The position numbers and the translations under genes were made by a program. The notes below the pieces were generated by a model, which did no database searches, had not been told where the DNA came from, and saw only the letters and a program-made list of their open reading frames with translations. Of a stretch of DNA of 64,000 nucleotides, positions 25,798 to 35,176 are shown piece by piece. The stretch spans positions 376,429 through 440,428 of the forward strand of contig JAAHFX010000004.1 of assembly GCA_010672785.1 (NCBI GenBank), written 5' to 3'. The DNA comes from Sphaerospermopsis sp. SIO1G1 (GTDB lineage: Bacteria > Cyanobacteriota > Cyanobacteriia > Cyanobacteriales > Nostocaceae). Numbering within the stretch: the first letter of the stretch is position 1; each line of letters starts with the position of its first letter.

Positions 25798-27738
25798 GTG
25801 ACTACAAATCCTGCTTTCTTATTTGATTTTGAAAATCCTTTACCATTACCAGATTCCGTTGATACTATTGGTTTAAGCATAGCCTTTGATGAGAATGATC
25901 CTAATGCAGAACCTGAATTGGTTATCACTGCATCTACACCTATTATTGAATCTGTGAATGATAATAATATTCTCAGACTCAATGATGAGCGACTAATTTC
26001 AGAAGGTGGTTTCTTTGCTAGTGCATTGCTTAATACAAGTGAGACCTTTACAGATGTGAAAGTATCTGCGCTATTAAATCCTACTCGTGATAGTAATGAT
26101 CAAGTATCAGTTTTTGCGAGAGCAGATGAATCTGCTTTAGAAGCATATAGTGCAGTAATAGACTTTAGTAATAACACTGTCTCACTAATTAAATCAGTAG
26201 ATGAAGCAGATGACGGGGGATCTATCCTAGATGATGCGGAAAATATTTTACCAGCACTAGATCAACCTTATGTTGTAGAATTAGAAGCAATTAGTAACAC
26301 CATTACCGCTCGTTTCTTTGATGCTACGGGGGAAAATTTATTACATACCCTGACAGCAACAGATACAGATAATCCCCTCACCAGTGGTTTCTCTGGTATA
26401 GGTGTAAATGTCATTCCAGAAACTTCTTCTGTACTCAATGACACGATTGATTCCACCTTCGATAACTTTAGTTCTGAAGAACTTTCTGTTCCTGCTTTCT
26501 TATTTGATTTTGAAACTCCCTTACCACCAACCGTTGTTACTGCTGGTATTACTCCCACAGGTGATGTTGATTTAGTTACACCAGTAGCAACAGTTGAAGA
26601 TGGTGTTCTCCGACTCAAAGATGAACGATTGACATCAGAAGGTGGTTTTGTTTCCAGTATATTGGTTGATACCAGTCAGACATTTACAAATGTGAAAGCA
26701 TCTGCATTGTTAAATCCGACTAGTGATAGTAATGATGAAATAGCAGTTTTAGTGAGAGCAGATTTATCTAATTTGTCTGCTTATTCCGCAGCACTTGACT
26801 TTGGTGACAATATATTCTACTTGAGTAAAATAGACGGAGGTTCACCAACTCCCTTCATTGCGGCTGAAGATATTTTACCAGCACTAGATCAACCTTATGT
26901 GGTGGAATTAGAAGCAATTAGTAATACACTAACTGCTAGTGTCTTTGATACTAACGGTGATTTATTACATACCCTCACAGTAAAAGATACAGATAATCCC
27001 CTCACCAGTGGTTTCTCAGGTTTAGCAGCAGATTTAAGTCAAACAACTTTCCCTTCATTGAATGACAACAATGATTCCACCTTCGATAACTTTAGTTCCC
27101 AAGAACTTTCTGTACCGGAATTGGAAACTGATTTCATCTCAGGAACTCCCAACGCAGATATCCTCAGAGGTGGAATTGAATTTGATGCTGTCAATAATAT
27201 TATCTTCGCCGGTGCTGGAGGAGATGCAGTAGATACTTCCTTGGGGGGAATCTTAGCTGGTAACAACCGCATCTTTACTGGTAGTGACAATGATCTGATT
27301 GATGTCGCAGATGGAGACAGAGCATTTGGTGGGACTGGTGATGATACACTAGATGCTTCCAATGCTACAGGTTATCGTATTTCCGGTGGTGCTGGAGATG
27401 ATGAATTTCACCTGGGTGCAGATGGCCGCGCTTTGGGTGGAGAAGGTGATGATATTTTCGACGTTTTAGAAGGTGGTGGAAATATTATCGCTGGTGGTGA
27501 AGGTGCTGATCAATTCTGGATTTTAAGTGATAATCCTAATGAACTTAGCACACCTAATACTATTACAGATTTTGAAATCGGTGTTGATGTTATAGGGATT
27601 CAAAATCAAGGTGCTGACTTTGGTTTTGATGACTTAATTTTAGGTGGTAATGACATTATGATAGGTGGTACAACCATCGCTACCTTGAGTGGTTTTGATA
27701 CTTCCAGTTTAACTGCTGCTGATTTTGTGATTTTGTAA
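25576..27738 (+). CDS. 5'-truncated PhoD-tail protein with two LamG-like repeats and export tail
   Basis: The reading frame gives about 720 residues: about 70 that copy the end of the PhoD region of the neighbouring fusion, two homologous ~215-residue units (each FLFDFE..LP, then LRL.DERL.SEGGF, ALLNPT.DSND, ALDQPYVVELEAISNT, DNPLTSGFSG and STFDNFSS) resembling laminin-G/concanavalin-like sandwiches, then the shared Gly/Asp-rich tail. The frame stays open back to 25429 into the vWA fragment with no ATG or GTG; the start at TTG 25576 is nominal. There is no visible promoter or ribosome site. It may be a pseudogene of a former PhoD-LamG protein or an expressed binding protein lacking the catalytic domain. 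Confidence 0.6.
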   Translation: MAIADGLIDATLLQGDYITTHTYGWTEFDIDPITQRLTVTTYGVEPYNREELEANTEEVINRQPQIVSQFEVNPVTTNPAFLFDFENPLPLPDSVDTIGLSIAFDENDPNAEPELVITASTPIIESVNDNNILRLNDERLISEGGFFASALLNTSETFTDVKVSALLNPTRDSNDQVSVFARADESALEAYSAVIDFSNNTVSLIKSVDEADDGGSILDDAENILPALDQPYVVELEAISNTITARFFDATGENLLHTLTATDTDNPLTSGFSGIGVNVIPETSSVLNDTIDSTFDNFSSEELSVPAFLFDFETPLPPTVVTAGITPTGDVDLVTPVATVEDGVLRLKDERLTSEGGFVSSILVDTSQTFTNVKASALLNPTSDSNDEIAVLVRADLSNLSAYSAALDFGDNIFYLSKIDGGSPTPFIAAEDILPALDQPYVVELEAISNTLTASVFDTNGDLLHTLTVKDTDNPLTSGFSGLAADLSQTTFPSLNDNNDSTFDNFSSQELSVPELETDFISGTPNADILRGGIEFDAVNNIIFAGAGGDAVDTSLGGILAGNNRIFTGSDNDLIDVADGDRAFGGTGDDTLDASNATGYRISGGAGDDEFHLGADGRALGGEGDDIFDVLEGGGNIIAGGEGADQFWILSDNPNELSTPNTITDFEIGVDVIGIQNQGADFGFDDLILGGNDIMIGGTTIATLSGFDTSSLTAADFVIL

Positions 27739-27780
27739 TAGTCATCAGATGGTTTTTTGAATTTTGATCTGGACTTTTTT

Positions 27781-27814
27781 ATCCTCAATTTCTTGAGAAA
27801 GTTGGGGATTTTTT
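27781..27814 (+). terminator. Rho-independent terminator after truncated export-tail gene
   Basis: ATCCTCAATTTCT, then AGAAAGTTGGGGAT and five T: the same hairpin with a slightly changed loop compared with the three related genes. Confidence 0.8.
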
Positions 27815-28012
27815 GATTATGAAAAATATGACGTACCTTACTTTTATTTTTTTCAAAATCAGGATATTTAATACTCTCATGTTGTATTACTGAATTAAAC
27901 GGTGTTGCCAATTTCTCTTCCCCCCTGCACCCTGCTGTCTTAATGATCAGTATTTCACCAAACATCTCACCAGATCCCTAACTCCTTGTAGAAGTCAGGG
28001 ATTAATTTTCAT

Positions 28013-30151
28013 CTACACAACTATCAACTTCTCCGGTGTAATTGGTAATTCCCGTAAACGTCTACCTGTAGCATGATAGATAGCATTAGTCAGTGCTGCG
28101 GAAACACCAGTAATACCTATTTCTCCCACACCCCGCGCTCCAGCAGGGTTAAAATTCAAATCTGGTTCACCCACAAAAGTCACATCAATGCGGGGAATAT
28201 CTGCGTTGGAGGGAAAATGATAAGTAGCCAAATCATACACTACTGGATTACCTGAATTTGGATCAAACTTACACTCTTCCATTAGAGCATGACCAATACC
28301 CATAATTACACCGCCACGAATTTGAGATGCAGCGGTTTTAGCATTCATGACTCGGCCAATATCCATCACCGATACCCAGCGTGTCACTTGTAAACGGCCA
28401 ATTTCTTCATCCACACTCACCTCACAAAAATGAGCGCCCCATGACTGAAAAGCCCATTTTTTACCCTCTCCACCGGGAGCAGATGAACCAGTAGCTTCAA
28501 AAGCAACCTGTTGAGACTGACGCAAATTAGCAAAAGCCACCTCTGCATTTTTCGCTTGGGCAGTTTTTAACACCTCTTCACAAGCCACCATCACCGCAGG
28601 TATCAAAGAAGCTGTCATTTGTGAACCACCCGCAAGGCCTCCATTAGGGAACATGGAGTCACCTAGCTCCACTTTCACCTTTTCCACTGGTAAACCCAAA
28701 ACTTGAGCAGCGGTACTAGCAACAATGGTATATGCACCAGTACCCATATCATTACCACTGGTGAGAACATGGGCAGTACCATTATTTAATAGCCTCACTT
28801 TCGCAGATGCTCCCATGCGTAAACCAGGAAAAGTTGATGCGGCCATTCCCCAACCAATTAGTTTACCATCACGGGTAATACTACGGGTTTTTTGACTTCT
28901 ATTTTGCCAACCAAATTTTTCTGCACCCACTTGCAGACATTCCCGAAAATGTTTGGCAGAAAAAGGTAAACCCCGACGTAAATGTTCTTTAGTTTCATTT
29001 TTCAGCCTGAGTTCTATAGGATCAATACCCAATTCCCAGGCTAACTCATCCATTGCTGATTCTAAAGCATACAAACCAGGATTTTCCCCAGGCGCTCGCA
29101 TGAAGGTAGGTGTACCAACATTCATTACTCCCAACTCTTGATAGGTGCTGAGGTTAGGAGCAGCATACATCACCATTGTCATTCCTGTGCAAGGTTCAGT
29201 AAATACGTCTACCTCAGAAGTTAAAGATTTGGCAGTGTGTTCAATTCCCTGTAAACTACCATCTGCATTAGCTGCTAAACGTACTGTTTGTTCAGTTTGA
29301 GAACGGTGTCCAGAGTTGGCTGTCATTTGTCGCCGACTGAGAACCACTTTGACTGGTTTTTGTAATTTCCGTGCTGCTGCGGCACAAAGAATACCATGAG
29401 GCCAGGGAAAAGCTTTACAACCAAACGCTCCACCCAAGAAGGGGCTAATCATTCTTACTTGTTCTGGTGCAAGTGCGAACAGTTCTGCATAGGTGCGCTG
29501 ACCACCAACTATCCACTGACTGGGTTCATAGATAGTTAAGGAGTTATTATTTTGCCATTGGGCAATAATGGCGTGGGGTTCTAGGGGTGCGTGTAATTCT
29601 GTAGATGTTTTATAGGTGGCTTCTACTTTCCCTTCTGCACCTGCCATAGTTTCTGTAAAGTTACCCTTGGCAAAGTCTCCTTTTTTAAATTCCATATCTT
29701 CACCAAAGACTGAAGCCGCTTTTTTATAGGTAGCTTTTTTAGCTTCTACTATTGGTGTTTCTGCGATATATTCAACTTTAACTAAATTCGCTGCTTCTTT
29801 TGCTCTTTCAAAGGTATCTGCTACTACTAAACCAATTATTTGTCCTCCATAGTGAATCTTATCATCTGCAAGGGGTAAGCGAGCTTCGTAAATTTTGGAG
29901 TTGATAAAATTATTACTGGGTTTGGATACTTTGGGTGGATTTTTATGGGTGAAAACCGCAATTACACCCTTGGATCTTTCTGCGGTGCCAACATCTATGT
30001 TTTTAATTCTACCCTTGGCAATAGTAGCTGTGATTAAATATCCATGTACTAAGTTAGGTATTTGATGTTCCGCCGCATAGGTAGCTGTACCTGTCACCTT
30101 AGCTATTCCATCTTTGCGGTTTATGCTTGTAGCTTTCATTGCTTGACTCAT
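28013..30151 (-). CDS. paoC: Aldehyde oxidoreductase molybdenum-binding subunit (PaoC/YagR-like)
   Basis: A 712-residue large subunit of the xanthine dehydrogenase family, close in length to E. coli PaoC (732). It holds the molybdopterin cytosine dinucleotide cofactor. The active-site glutamate is E677 in RGVGEIGITGVSAA; other family motifs include LEPHAIIAQW, SPFLGGAFGCK, MRAPGENPGLYALE and GSQMTA. It has no signal of its own; partners carrying a Tat signal can export it as a complex. Its start overlaps the stop of the FAD subunit gene by four bases, indicating translational coupling. The substrate is probably a range of aldehydes, by analogy. Confidence 0.85.
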   Translation of the reverse strand: MSQAMKATSINRKDGIAKVTGTATYAAEHQIPNLVHGYLITATIAKGRIKNIDVGTAERSKGVIAVFTHKNPPKVSKPSNNFINSKIYEARLPLADDKIHYGGQIIGLVVADTFERAKEAANLVKVEYIAETPIVEAKKATYKKAASVFGEDMEFKKGDFAKGNFTETMAGAEGKVEATYKTSTELHAPLEPHAIIAQWQNNNSLTIYEPSQWIVGGQRTYAELFALAPEQVRMISPFLGGAFGCKAFPWPHGILCAAAARKLQKPVKVVLSRRQMTANSGHRSQTEQTVRLAANADGSLQGIEHTAKSLTSEVDVFTEPCTGMTMVMYAAPNLSTYQELGVMNVGTPTFMRAPGENPGLYALESAMDELAWELGIDPIELRLKNETKEHLRRGLPFSAKHFRECLQVGAEKFGWQNRSQKTRSITRDGKLIGWGMAASTFPGLRMGASAKVRLLNNGTAHVLTSGNDMGTGAYTIVASTAAQVLGLPVEKVKVELGDSMFPNGGLAGGSQMTASLIPAVMVACEEVLKTAQAKNAEVAFANLRQSQQVAFEATGSSAPGGEGKKWAFQSWGAHFCEVSVDEEIGRLQVTRWVSVMDIGRVMNAKTAASQIRGGVIMGIGHALMEECKFDPNSGNPVVYDLATYHFPSNADIPRIDVTFVGEPDLNFNPAGARGVGEIGITGVSAALTNAIYHATGRRLRELPITPEKLIVV

Positions 30152-31143
30152 ACTATACCTCCACCTTGGGCAGAAACCATGAGGGCGCGACGAATTGCCC
30201 TTTTTGTCATTTCAATCTTGAAACCATTGTGAGCTAAAGGTTTTGCTCCTTGTAAGGCTATATTTGCAGCTTGGGTGAAGCTATCAATATCCGCAGATTT
30301 ACCGACTAAATATTTTTCTGCGTCCATCGCCCGCCAAGGTTTATGTGCCACTCCACCCATTGCTAACCGCACGTCTTTGATTTTATCTCCTGTAACTTCT
30401 ATGGCTGCGGCCACTGACACCAAAGCAAAGGAATAGGATGTGCGATCGCGTAGTTTTAAATAGACTCCTGATTTGGCTACAGGTAAAGGTGGTAAAATTA
30501 CGGCTGTGATTAATTCCCCTGGTTGTAAATTACTGTCTTGTTGGGGTGTGTTGTCTGGTAAACGATGAAAGTTTACAAAGGGTATTTGTCGTTTCCCTCT
30601 TGTTCCTTCTACTTCTACCACTGCATCTATGGCAGCTAAAGCAACGCACATATCAGAAGGGTTAACTGCCACACATTGATCACTTGCACCTAATATTGCG
30701 TGCATCCGATTTATACCTGTAGCAGCAGGACATCCACTCCCTGGTTGACGTTTATTACAGGCAAAGGCGGTATCGTAATAATAGGAACAGCGAGTCCTTT
30801 GTAAAATGTTACCCCCTACTGTAGCTACGTTACGAATTTGTTGAGATGCACCAGCAAGAATTGATCTGGATAACATCGGGTAGTTACGTTTAACTTCTGG
30901 ATGATCTGCTAATGCTGTATTACTGACTAATGCTCCTACCCGCAAAGCACCGTTAGGTAATTTTTCTATGCTTTGCATCTGCAAGCGAGAAATATCAATC
31001 AGTTGGGATGGCTGATCTAAAAATGCTTTGAGGCGATCTACTAAGTTTGTACCACCGCCAATAAAGAGAGCGTCTGGATCAGCCACGCTCTTTTGAATCG
31101 CATCTTTTGGAGAAACAGCACGAGTATAGGTAAAGTTCTTCAT
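30148..31143 (-). CDS. paoB: Aldehyde oxidoreductase FAD-binding subunit (PaoB/YagS-like)
   Basis: A 331-residue FAD subunit. ALFIGGGTNLVDRLKA is the FAD-binding loop, and IRNVATVGGNILQRTRC the second. The insertion TRCSYYYDTAFACNKRQPG with SGCPA and a later C is the cysteine-rich segment that holds the extra [4Fe-4S] cluster in PaoB-type subunits, so the protein belongs to that branch rather than to ordinary CoxM types. It is five bases from the upstream iron-sulfur subunit gene and overlaps the downstream one. Confidence 0.88.
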   Translation of the reverse strand: MKNFTYTRAVSPKDAIQKSVADPDALFIGGGTNLVDRLKAFLDQPSQLIDISRLQMQSIEKLPNGALRVGALVSNTALADHPEVKRNYPMLSRSILAGASQQIRNVATVGGNILQRTRCSYYYDTAFACNKRQPGSGCPAATGINRMHAILGASDQCVAVNPSDMCVALAAIDAVVEVEGTRGKRQIPFVNFHRLPDNTPQQDSNLQPGELITAVILPPLPVAKSGVYLKLRDRTSYSFALVSVAAAIEVTGDKIKDVRLAMGGVAHKPWRAMDAEKYLVGKSADIDSFTQAANIALQGAKPLAHNGFKIEMTKRAIRRALMVSAQGGGIV

Positions 31144-31148
31144 GATAC

Positions 31149-31859
31149 TTATGCCTCCTGAGATTCACGAACTAAAATCTCTGCCATTGGTGAGGGGGTT
31201 TCTTGCCCTGCTACCTGTTGAACGGCTGCAACAATACCGTTGTAAGCACTGCAACGACAAAGATTTCCACTTAACCTTTCTTTGATTTCTGTTTCAGAAA
31301 TGTCTGCTAACTGGGGTGGGTTGTTCAAATCAGATGTTACATAACTGACACAACCTTTTTTCACCTCATCCACCAAAGCAACGGAGGCGCAAATTTGCCC
31401 TGGGGTACAGTAACCACATTGAAATCCGTCATGTTCAACAAACGCACTTTGCATGGGATGCAGGTTATCACCTGTAGCTAGTCCTTCAATGGTGACAATT
31501 TTTTTACCTTCTTGCATCACAGCTAAAGATAAACAAGAATAAACTCTTTCACCATCTATGAGAACTGTACAAGCTCCACACTGTCCATGATCACAGCCTT
31601 TTTTACTACCGACTAAACCCAAATTTTCACGCAGAGCATCTAGGAGAGTTACACGGGGTTCTATCTCCAGAGAGTGCTGTTTACCATTTACTAATAATTT
31701 AGTGGTCATTTCACCTGTGTTAGCTTGGGCGGTTTCTGTGTGAGAATGAGCTTGGTTGAGTAAAGTAGGAGCAGCAATAACCGTACCTGCTGTAGTTAGT
31801 GCTTTTCCCAGAAAACCTCTTCTTGATGTTTTCCCTGGTTTATGTTCAGGTTTTTCCAT
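31149..31859 (-). CDS. paoA: Aldehyde oxidoreductase [2Fe-2S] subunit with Tat signal (PaoA/YagT-like)
   Basis: A 236-residue protein with a twin-arginine signal (SRRGFLGKALTTAG, residues 12-25), then a plant-ferredoxin-type cluster (GCDHGQCGACTVLIDG ... SCL) and a C-terminal helical [2Fe-2S] domain (FQCGYCTPGQICASVAL ... SGNLCRCSAYNGIV). It passes electrons between the molybdenum and FAD subunits. The Tat signal predicts a periplasmic complex assembled in the cytoplasm. The molybdenum-cofactor insertion chaperone (PaoD/XdhC) is not in the window. It starts 20 bases after map. Confidence 0.88.
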   Translation of the reverse strand: MEKPEHKPGKTSRRGFLGKALTTAGTVIAAPTLLNQAHSHTETAQANTGEMTTKLLVNGKQHSLEIEPRVTLLDALRENLGLVGSKKGCDHGQCGACTVLIDGERVYSCLSLAVMQEGKKIVTIEGLATGDNLHPMQSAFVEHDGFQCGYCTPGQICASVALVDEVKKGCVSYVTSDLNNPPQLADISETEIKERLSGNLCRCSAYNGIVAAVQQVAGQETPSPMAEILVRESQEA

Positions 31860-31879
31860 AGTCCCTTGTTTGTACTTAC

Positions 31880-32647
31880 TTAATTTGCTGGTAATGTAAG
31901 AATTTCTACACCATCTTCCGTGACTGCTATAGTATGTTCAAATTGAGCAGAAAGCTTGCGATCGCGTGTAACAGCAGTCCAACCATCACTTAACATTTCT
32001 GATTCATGAGAACCTTCATTAATCATTGGTTCTATTGTAAACACCATTCCTGGTCTAAGCTTTTTACCTTTACCCCTAGTCCCAAAATGGGGAATATCAG
32101 GAGCAGTGTGAAATATATTGCTAATACCATGTCCGACAAATTCCCGGACTACGGAAAAACCCTCAGCTTCAGCATATTCTTGAATAGCAGCGCCAATATC
32201 GCCTATTTTTGCCCCTGGTTTTACCTCCCCAATACCCAAATACAGACACTTTTCTGTCACTTCTACCAATTTTTGGGTACTGGGTTTAGCATTACCAACA
32301 ATGAAAGTTTTTGATGTGTCCCCATGATAACCATCTAAAATTGGTGTAACATCTATGTTAATAATGTCACCTTCTTTCAGAATTTGTCTGGGATGGGGGA
32401 TACCATGACAGATAACTTCATTGATGCTGGTACAAATTGATTTAGGAAAGCCTTTATAACCCAAAGGAGCGCTTTTTGCTCCGTGAGCTTTTGTCCATTT
32501 CTCGGCTTCATCATTGAGTTTTTGGGTACTTACCCCTGGTTTAACGAATGGTTCTAAATGCTGTAATAATTGTGCTGCTAACCGCCCAGCTTTACGCATT
32601 TTTTCTATTTCCCGTTGGGATAGAATAACTATTTGCTCAGTTTTCAT
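31880..32647 (-). CDS. map: Type I methionine aminopeptidase
   Basis: A 255-residue enzyme that removes the initiator methionine from nascent proteins. Family motifs and metal ligands are visible: INIDVTPILDGYHGDTSKTF (two Asp ligands), FVGHGISNIFH (His), FTIEPMIN (Glu) and FEHTIAVTEDG (Glu). The N-terminus lacks a zinc-finger extension. It sits in a same-strand run, four bases after the biliverdin reductase gene and 20 bases before paoA. Nostocales carry several map paralogues, so this may not be the only one. Confidence 0.93.
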   Translation of the reverse strand: MKTEQIVILSQREIEKMRKAGRLAAQLLQHLEPFVKPGVSTQKLNDEAEKWTKAHGAKSAPLGYKGFPKSICTSINEVICHGIPHPRQILKEGDIINIDVTPILDGYHGDTSKTFIVGNAKPSTQKLVEVTEKCLYLGIGEVKPGAKIGDIGAAIQEYAEAEGFSVVREFVGHGISNIFHTAPDIPHFGTRGKGKKLRPGMVFTIEPMINEGSHESEMLSDGWTAVTRDRKLSAQFEHTIAVTEDGVEILTLPAN

Positions 32648-32651
32648 GTAT

Positions 32652-33665
32652 CTATGATTCTTCTTTTTTTATAAAAATAGTCAAACCTGTTGCTGCTGCT
32701 TGACTGGCAGCACTGGCTACTTTTAAAGTGTATAAGCTTGCTTCTGGGGTAACATATAATGGTTGGCCATGAAAAAGATGGTCTAATACCATAGTTGTGT
32801 CTTTGGCAAACAATCCCCGACGAGCGCCCATATCAATCATCTTAGTTTCTCCCATTTGGACGAACATAGCTTGATTGCCATCGAGAATTAAACCCCCATT
32901 TTCACCGTGGACTTCCAGCTTTCTTTCAGACTGCCAGATGGTTTCACCTTTCCCATAAATGACTTGAGCTAACAAACCACTTTTGAAACACAATTGTGCT
33001 GTACAAAGACAGGTTTGGTAATAGTCAGTTTCTGTTTCCCAATATCTATGATGACAGTTAACTGAAACAACTTCACCAAAGACATCAATCAAACGGTGTA
33101 AACGAGATAAAGCTCCAACTAAAGGAAACCCAAAATAATCATGATGATAAGTCCATTTACGTGGTGCTGGGTATTCCCGTTTAATGGTACTCAATCGCGC
33201 ATAGAAAAGTTGACCAAGATTGTCTATGTTTTGTTTGAGGGTTTGATGCCAACCACCTAAAAGTTCAATATGTTCAACGTGCAGTAGCTTGTTTTTAGCT
33301 TTAGCTAAGGCAATCAATTGTTCTGCTTCTTGGGCATCTACAGCCAAGGGATACTCAACAATTACGTGTTTGTCATTCTCCAAAGCCGCTCTAGTGATTT
33401 TACCATGATCTAAATTTATAGTGGCAATCACCACCAAATCTATATCTTCTCGTTGGACTAATTGTTGCCAAGAATTCATTGCCTCGGCCTGATTATAAGT
33501 TTGAGTTAAAGCTAAGGCTCTTTCATTATTTTTACCAGCAATTGCAAGCAAGTCTGTACGTGCGTCTTTTTGAAAAGCTTCTGCTCTTAGCTTGGCTGCA
33601 TATCCAGTTCCTACTAAACCCACTCCCATGACTTTACTGATCAAAGGTAGCTCTAAATTATACAT
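32652..33665 (-). CDS. bvdR: Biliverdin reductase, Gfo/Idh/MocA family
   Basis: A 337-residue NAD(P)-dependent reductase. The Rossmann motif is GVGLVGTGYAAKLRAEAF (about 14-31), followed by VVIATINLDHG, HVIVEYPLA, LLHVEHIELLGGWHQ, RKWTYHHDYFGFPLVGALSR and SRRGLF-like ARRGLFAKDT. These segments match cyanobacterial BvdR as I remember it, which reduces biliverdin to bilirubin and affects phycobilisome assembly. Other Gfo/Idh enzymes share the fold, so the substrate is inferred from the detailed sequence match. It is the first gene of the run ending in paoC. Met13 is an alternative start. Confidence 0.8.
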   Translation of the reverse strand: MYNLELPLISKVMGVGLVGTGYAAKLRAEAFQKDARTDLLAIAGKNNERALALTQTYNQAEAMNSWQQLVQREDIDLVVIATINLDHGKITRAALENDKHVIVEYPLAVDAQEAEQLIALAKAKNKLLHVEHIELLGGWHQTLKQNIDNLGQLFYARLSTIKREYPAPRKWTYHHDYFGFPLVGALSRLHRLIDVFGEVVSVNCHHRYWETETDYYQTCLCTAQLCFKSGLLAQVIYGKGETIWQSERKLEVHGENGGLILDGNQAMFVQMGETKMIDMGARRGLFAKDTTMVLDHLFHGQPLYVTPEASLYTLKVASAASQAAATGLTIFIKKEES

Positions 33666-34031
33666 AGCTTCCCCAATTTTATGATTATGCCTGATTTGCT
33701 AAACCACTCTATTCCCATCTTTGCAAGGCAAGTTAGGAAAAAATTAGTGAGTTTGATTTATATATTTTCTGGCCATACATACAAAAAAATAATACCTCCA
33801 AAGATGTTTTTGTCCTCTGTCTCAATACCGAGGTTAGATAACTAAAACTTATTAGTTATAAGTAACTAAATTTCATTACTAATCGTGGTCAATTTTCTGT
33901 TACAAAGTTTAATTATTCCCGTAGTATCAGAATTGAACTAAATATTAATCGGCTGCCAATCCCATCAGGTTAACTATATGTTTACCTTCAGGATAACTTA
34001 TACTGCCGTTGATTAAAGAGAGGAATAATAA
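33666..34031. other. Intergenic promoter region of ferredoxin gene
   Basis: 366 AT-rich bases between the divergent bvdR and petF genes. A purine-rich AGAGAGGAAT precedes the petF start. I see no repeat, RNA or operator that can be named. Confidence 0.4.
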
Positions 34032-34331
<300 letters not shown>

Positions 34332-34339
34332 GACGTTGA

Positions 34340-34440
34340 ATAGGACTTACGCGCAAGTCATGGAACAATGAACTACTTTCAGCACAGAGCAGAGTTCATC
34401 AAGGATAAGACGTTGAAGAAGTATTTTGCGTAAGCCCTAT
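34340..34440. mobile_element. MITE-like element between petF copies (family A)
   Basis: ATAGGACTTACGC at the left end and GCGTAAGCCCTAT at the right end match as inverted repeats at 12 of 13 positions around a 75-base non-coding core. The ends resemble the border of the insertion sequence at 63780. Confidence 0.7.
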
Positions 34441-34620
34441 AAAAGATTTCCTAAATAGAGAATTACCAACCCTATATCCTGAGAATGATATAGTAGTTGC
34501 GGTAAAAAAACAGTTTTGCCAGTTCAGCATTCTACTGAATAGCTCATACAACTAGGCAACCTAATCAGATAGTTCAGAAATTACCTAACACGACTTTAAT
34601 CATAGAGAGAGGAACAGCAA

Positions 34621-34920
34621 ATGGCTACTTACAAAGTTACACTAATCAACAGCGAAGAAGGTATCAACACTACTCTTGAAGTTCCTGAAGATGACTTTAT
34701 TCTAGATGTTGCGGAAGAACAAGGTTTGGAATTACCTTACTCCTGTCGTGCTGGTGCTTGTTCTAGCTGTGCCGGCAAACTAGAAAGCGGTACAGTTGAT
34801 CAAGATGACCAATCATTCTTAGATGATGATCAAATTGCTGCTGGATACATTTTAACCTGTGTGGCTAAACCAACTTCTGACTGCACAATTACAACTCACC
34901 AAGAAGAAGCGTTGTACTAA
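34621..34920 (+). CDS. petF: Plant-type [2Fe-2S] ferredoxin, copy 2
   Basis: A 99-residue paralogue of the upstream ferredoxin, with cluster loop [13 protein letters not shown] and LTCVAKP. Differences from copy 1 are spread over the protein and include loss of one Tyr and changes of surface charge (for example [11 protein letters not shown] against [11 protein letters not shown]), so the duplication is not recent. AGAGAGAGGAAC precedes its start. It is probably an alternative electron carrier or one expressed under other conditions. Confidence 0.92.
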   Translation: MATYKVTLINSEEGINTTLEVPEDDFILDVAEEQGLELPYSCRAGACSSCAGKLESGTVDQDDQSFLDDDQIAAGYILTCVAKPTSDCTITTHQEEALY

Positions 34921-34939
34921 TCCTCAACATTAAAGATTT

Positions 34940-34983
34940 CCCACCGCAGCATCCTGACTGTTCGATAGCGGTGGGTAGTCAGG
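34940..34983 (+). terminator. Interleaved hairpins downstream of second petF
   Basis: CCCACCGC (34940) pairs with GCGGTGGG (34968), and CCTGACT (34953) pairs with AGTCAGG (34977). The two stems overlap, so they are mutually exclusive or form a knot. There is no T run after the first stem. It may act as a terminator or mRNA-end stabiliser. Confidence 0.5.
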
Positions 34984-34988
34984 AAAAA

Positions 34989-35171
34989 TAGGGGTTGCTG
35001 AAAAAGATTCGTCGTAGAGGCTCAGAGGCAGGGAGCAGGGAGCAGGGGGAGAATTAAAAGAAAAAGTGCAAGGTTTTCAAGCACCTATCCTCAAATATCT
35101 TGCACTTGTTTAATTTTAAAATCCCTCAAATCCTTGACCTGTAATGTTTTTACATTTATTCAGCCAGCCTA
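34989..35171. mobile_element. MITE-like element (family B)
   Basis: The ends TAGGGGTTGCTGAA and TTCAGCCAGCCTA are inverted repeats. The core holds a GGGAGCA tandem repeat and a separate inverted pair GTGCAAG / CTTGCAC. Related ends occur at 42966-43074 and 57421-57447. It lies between petF and the SpoIID-like gene. Confidence 0.6.
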
Positions 35172-35176
35172 AATTA

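Noticed and set aside
34940..34983. A true H-type pseudoknot after petF
   Set aside because: The last loop would be a single base spanning an eight-pair stem, which is sterically implausible; alternative hairpins are the better reading.
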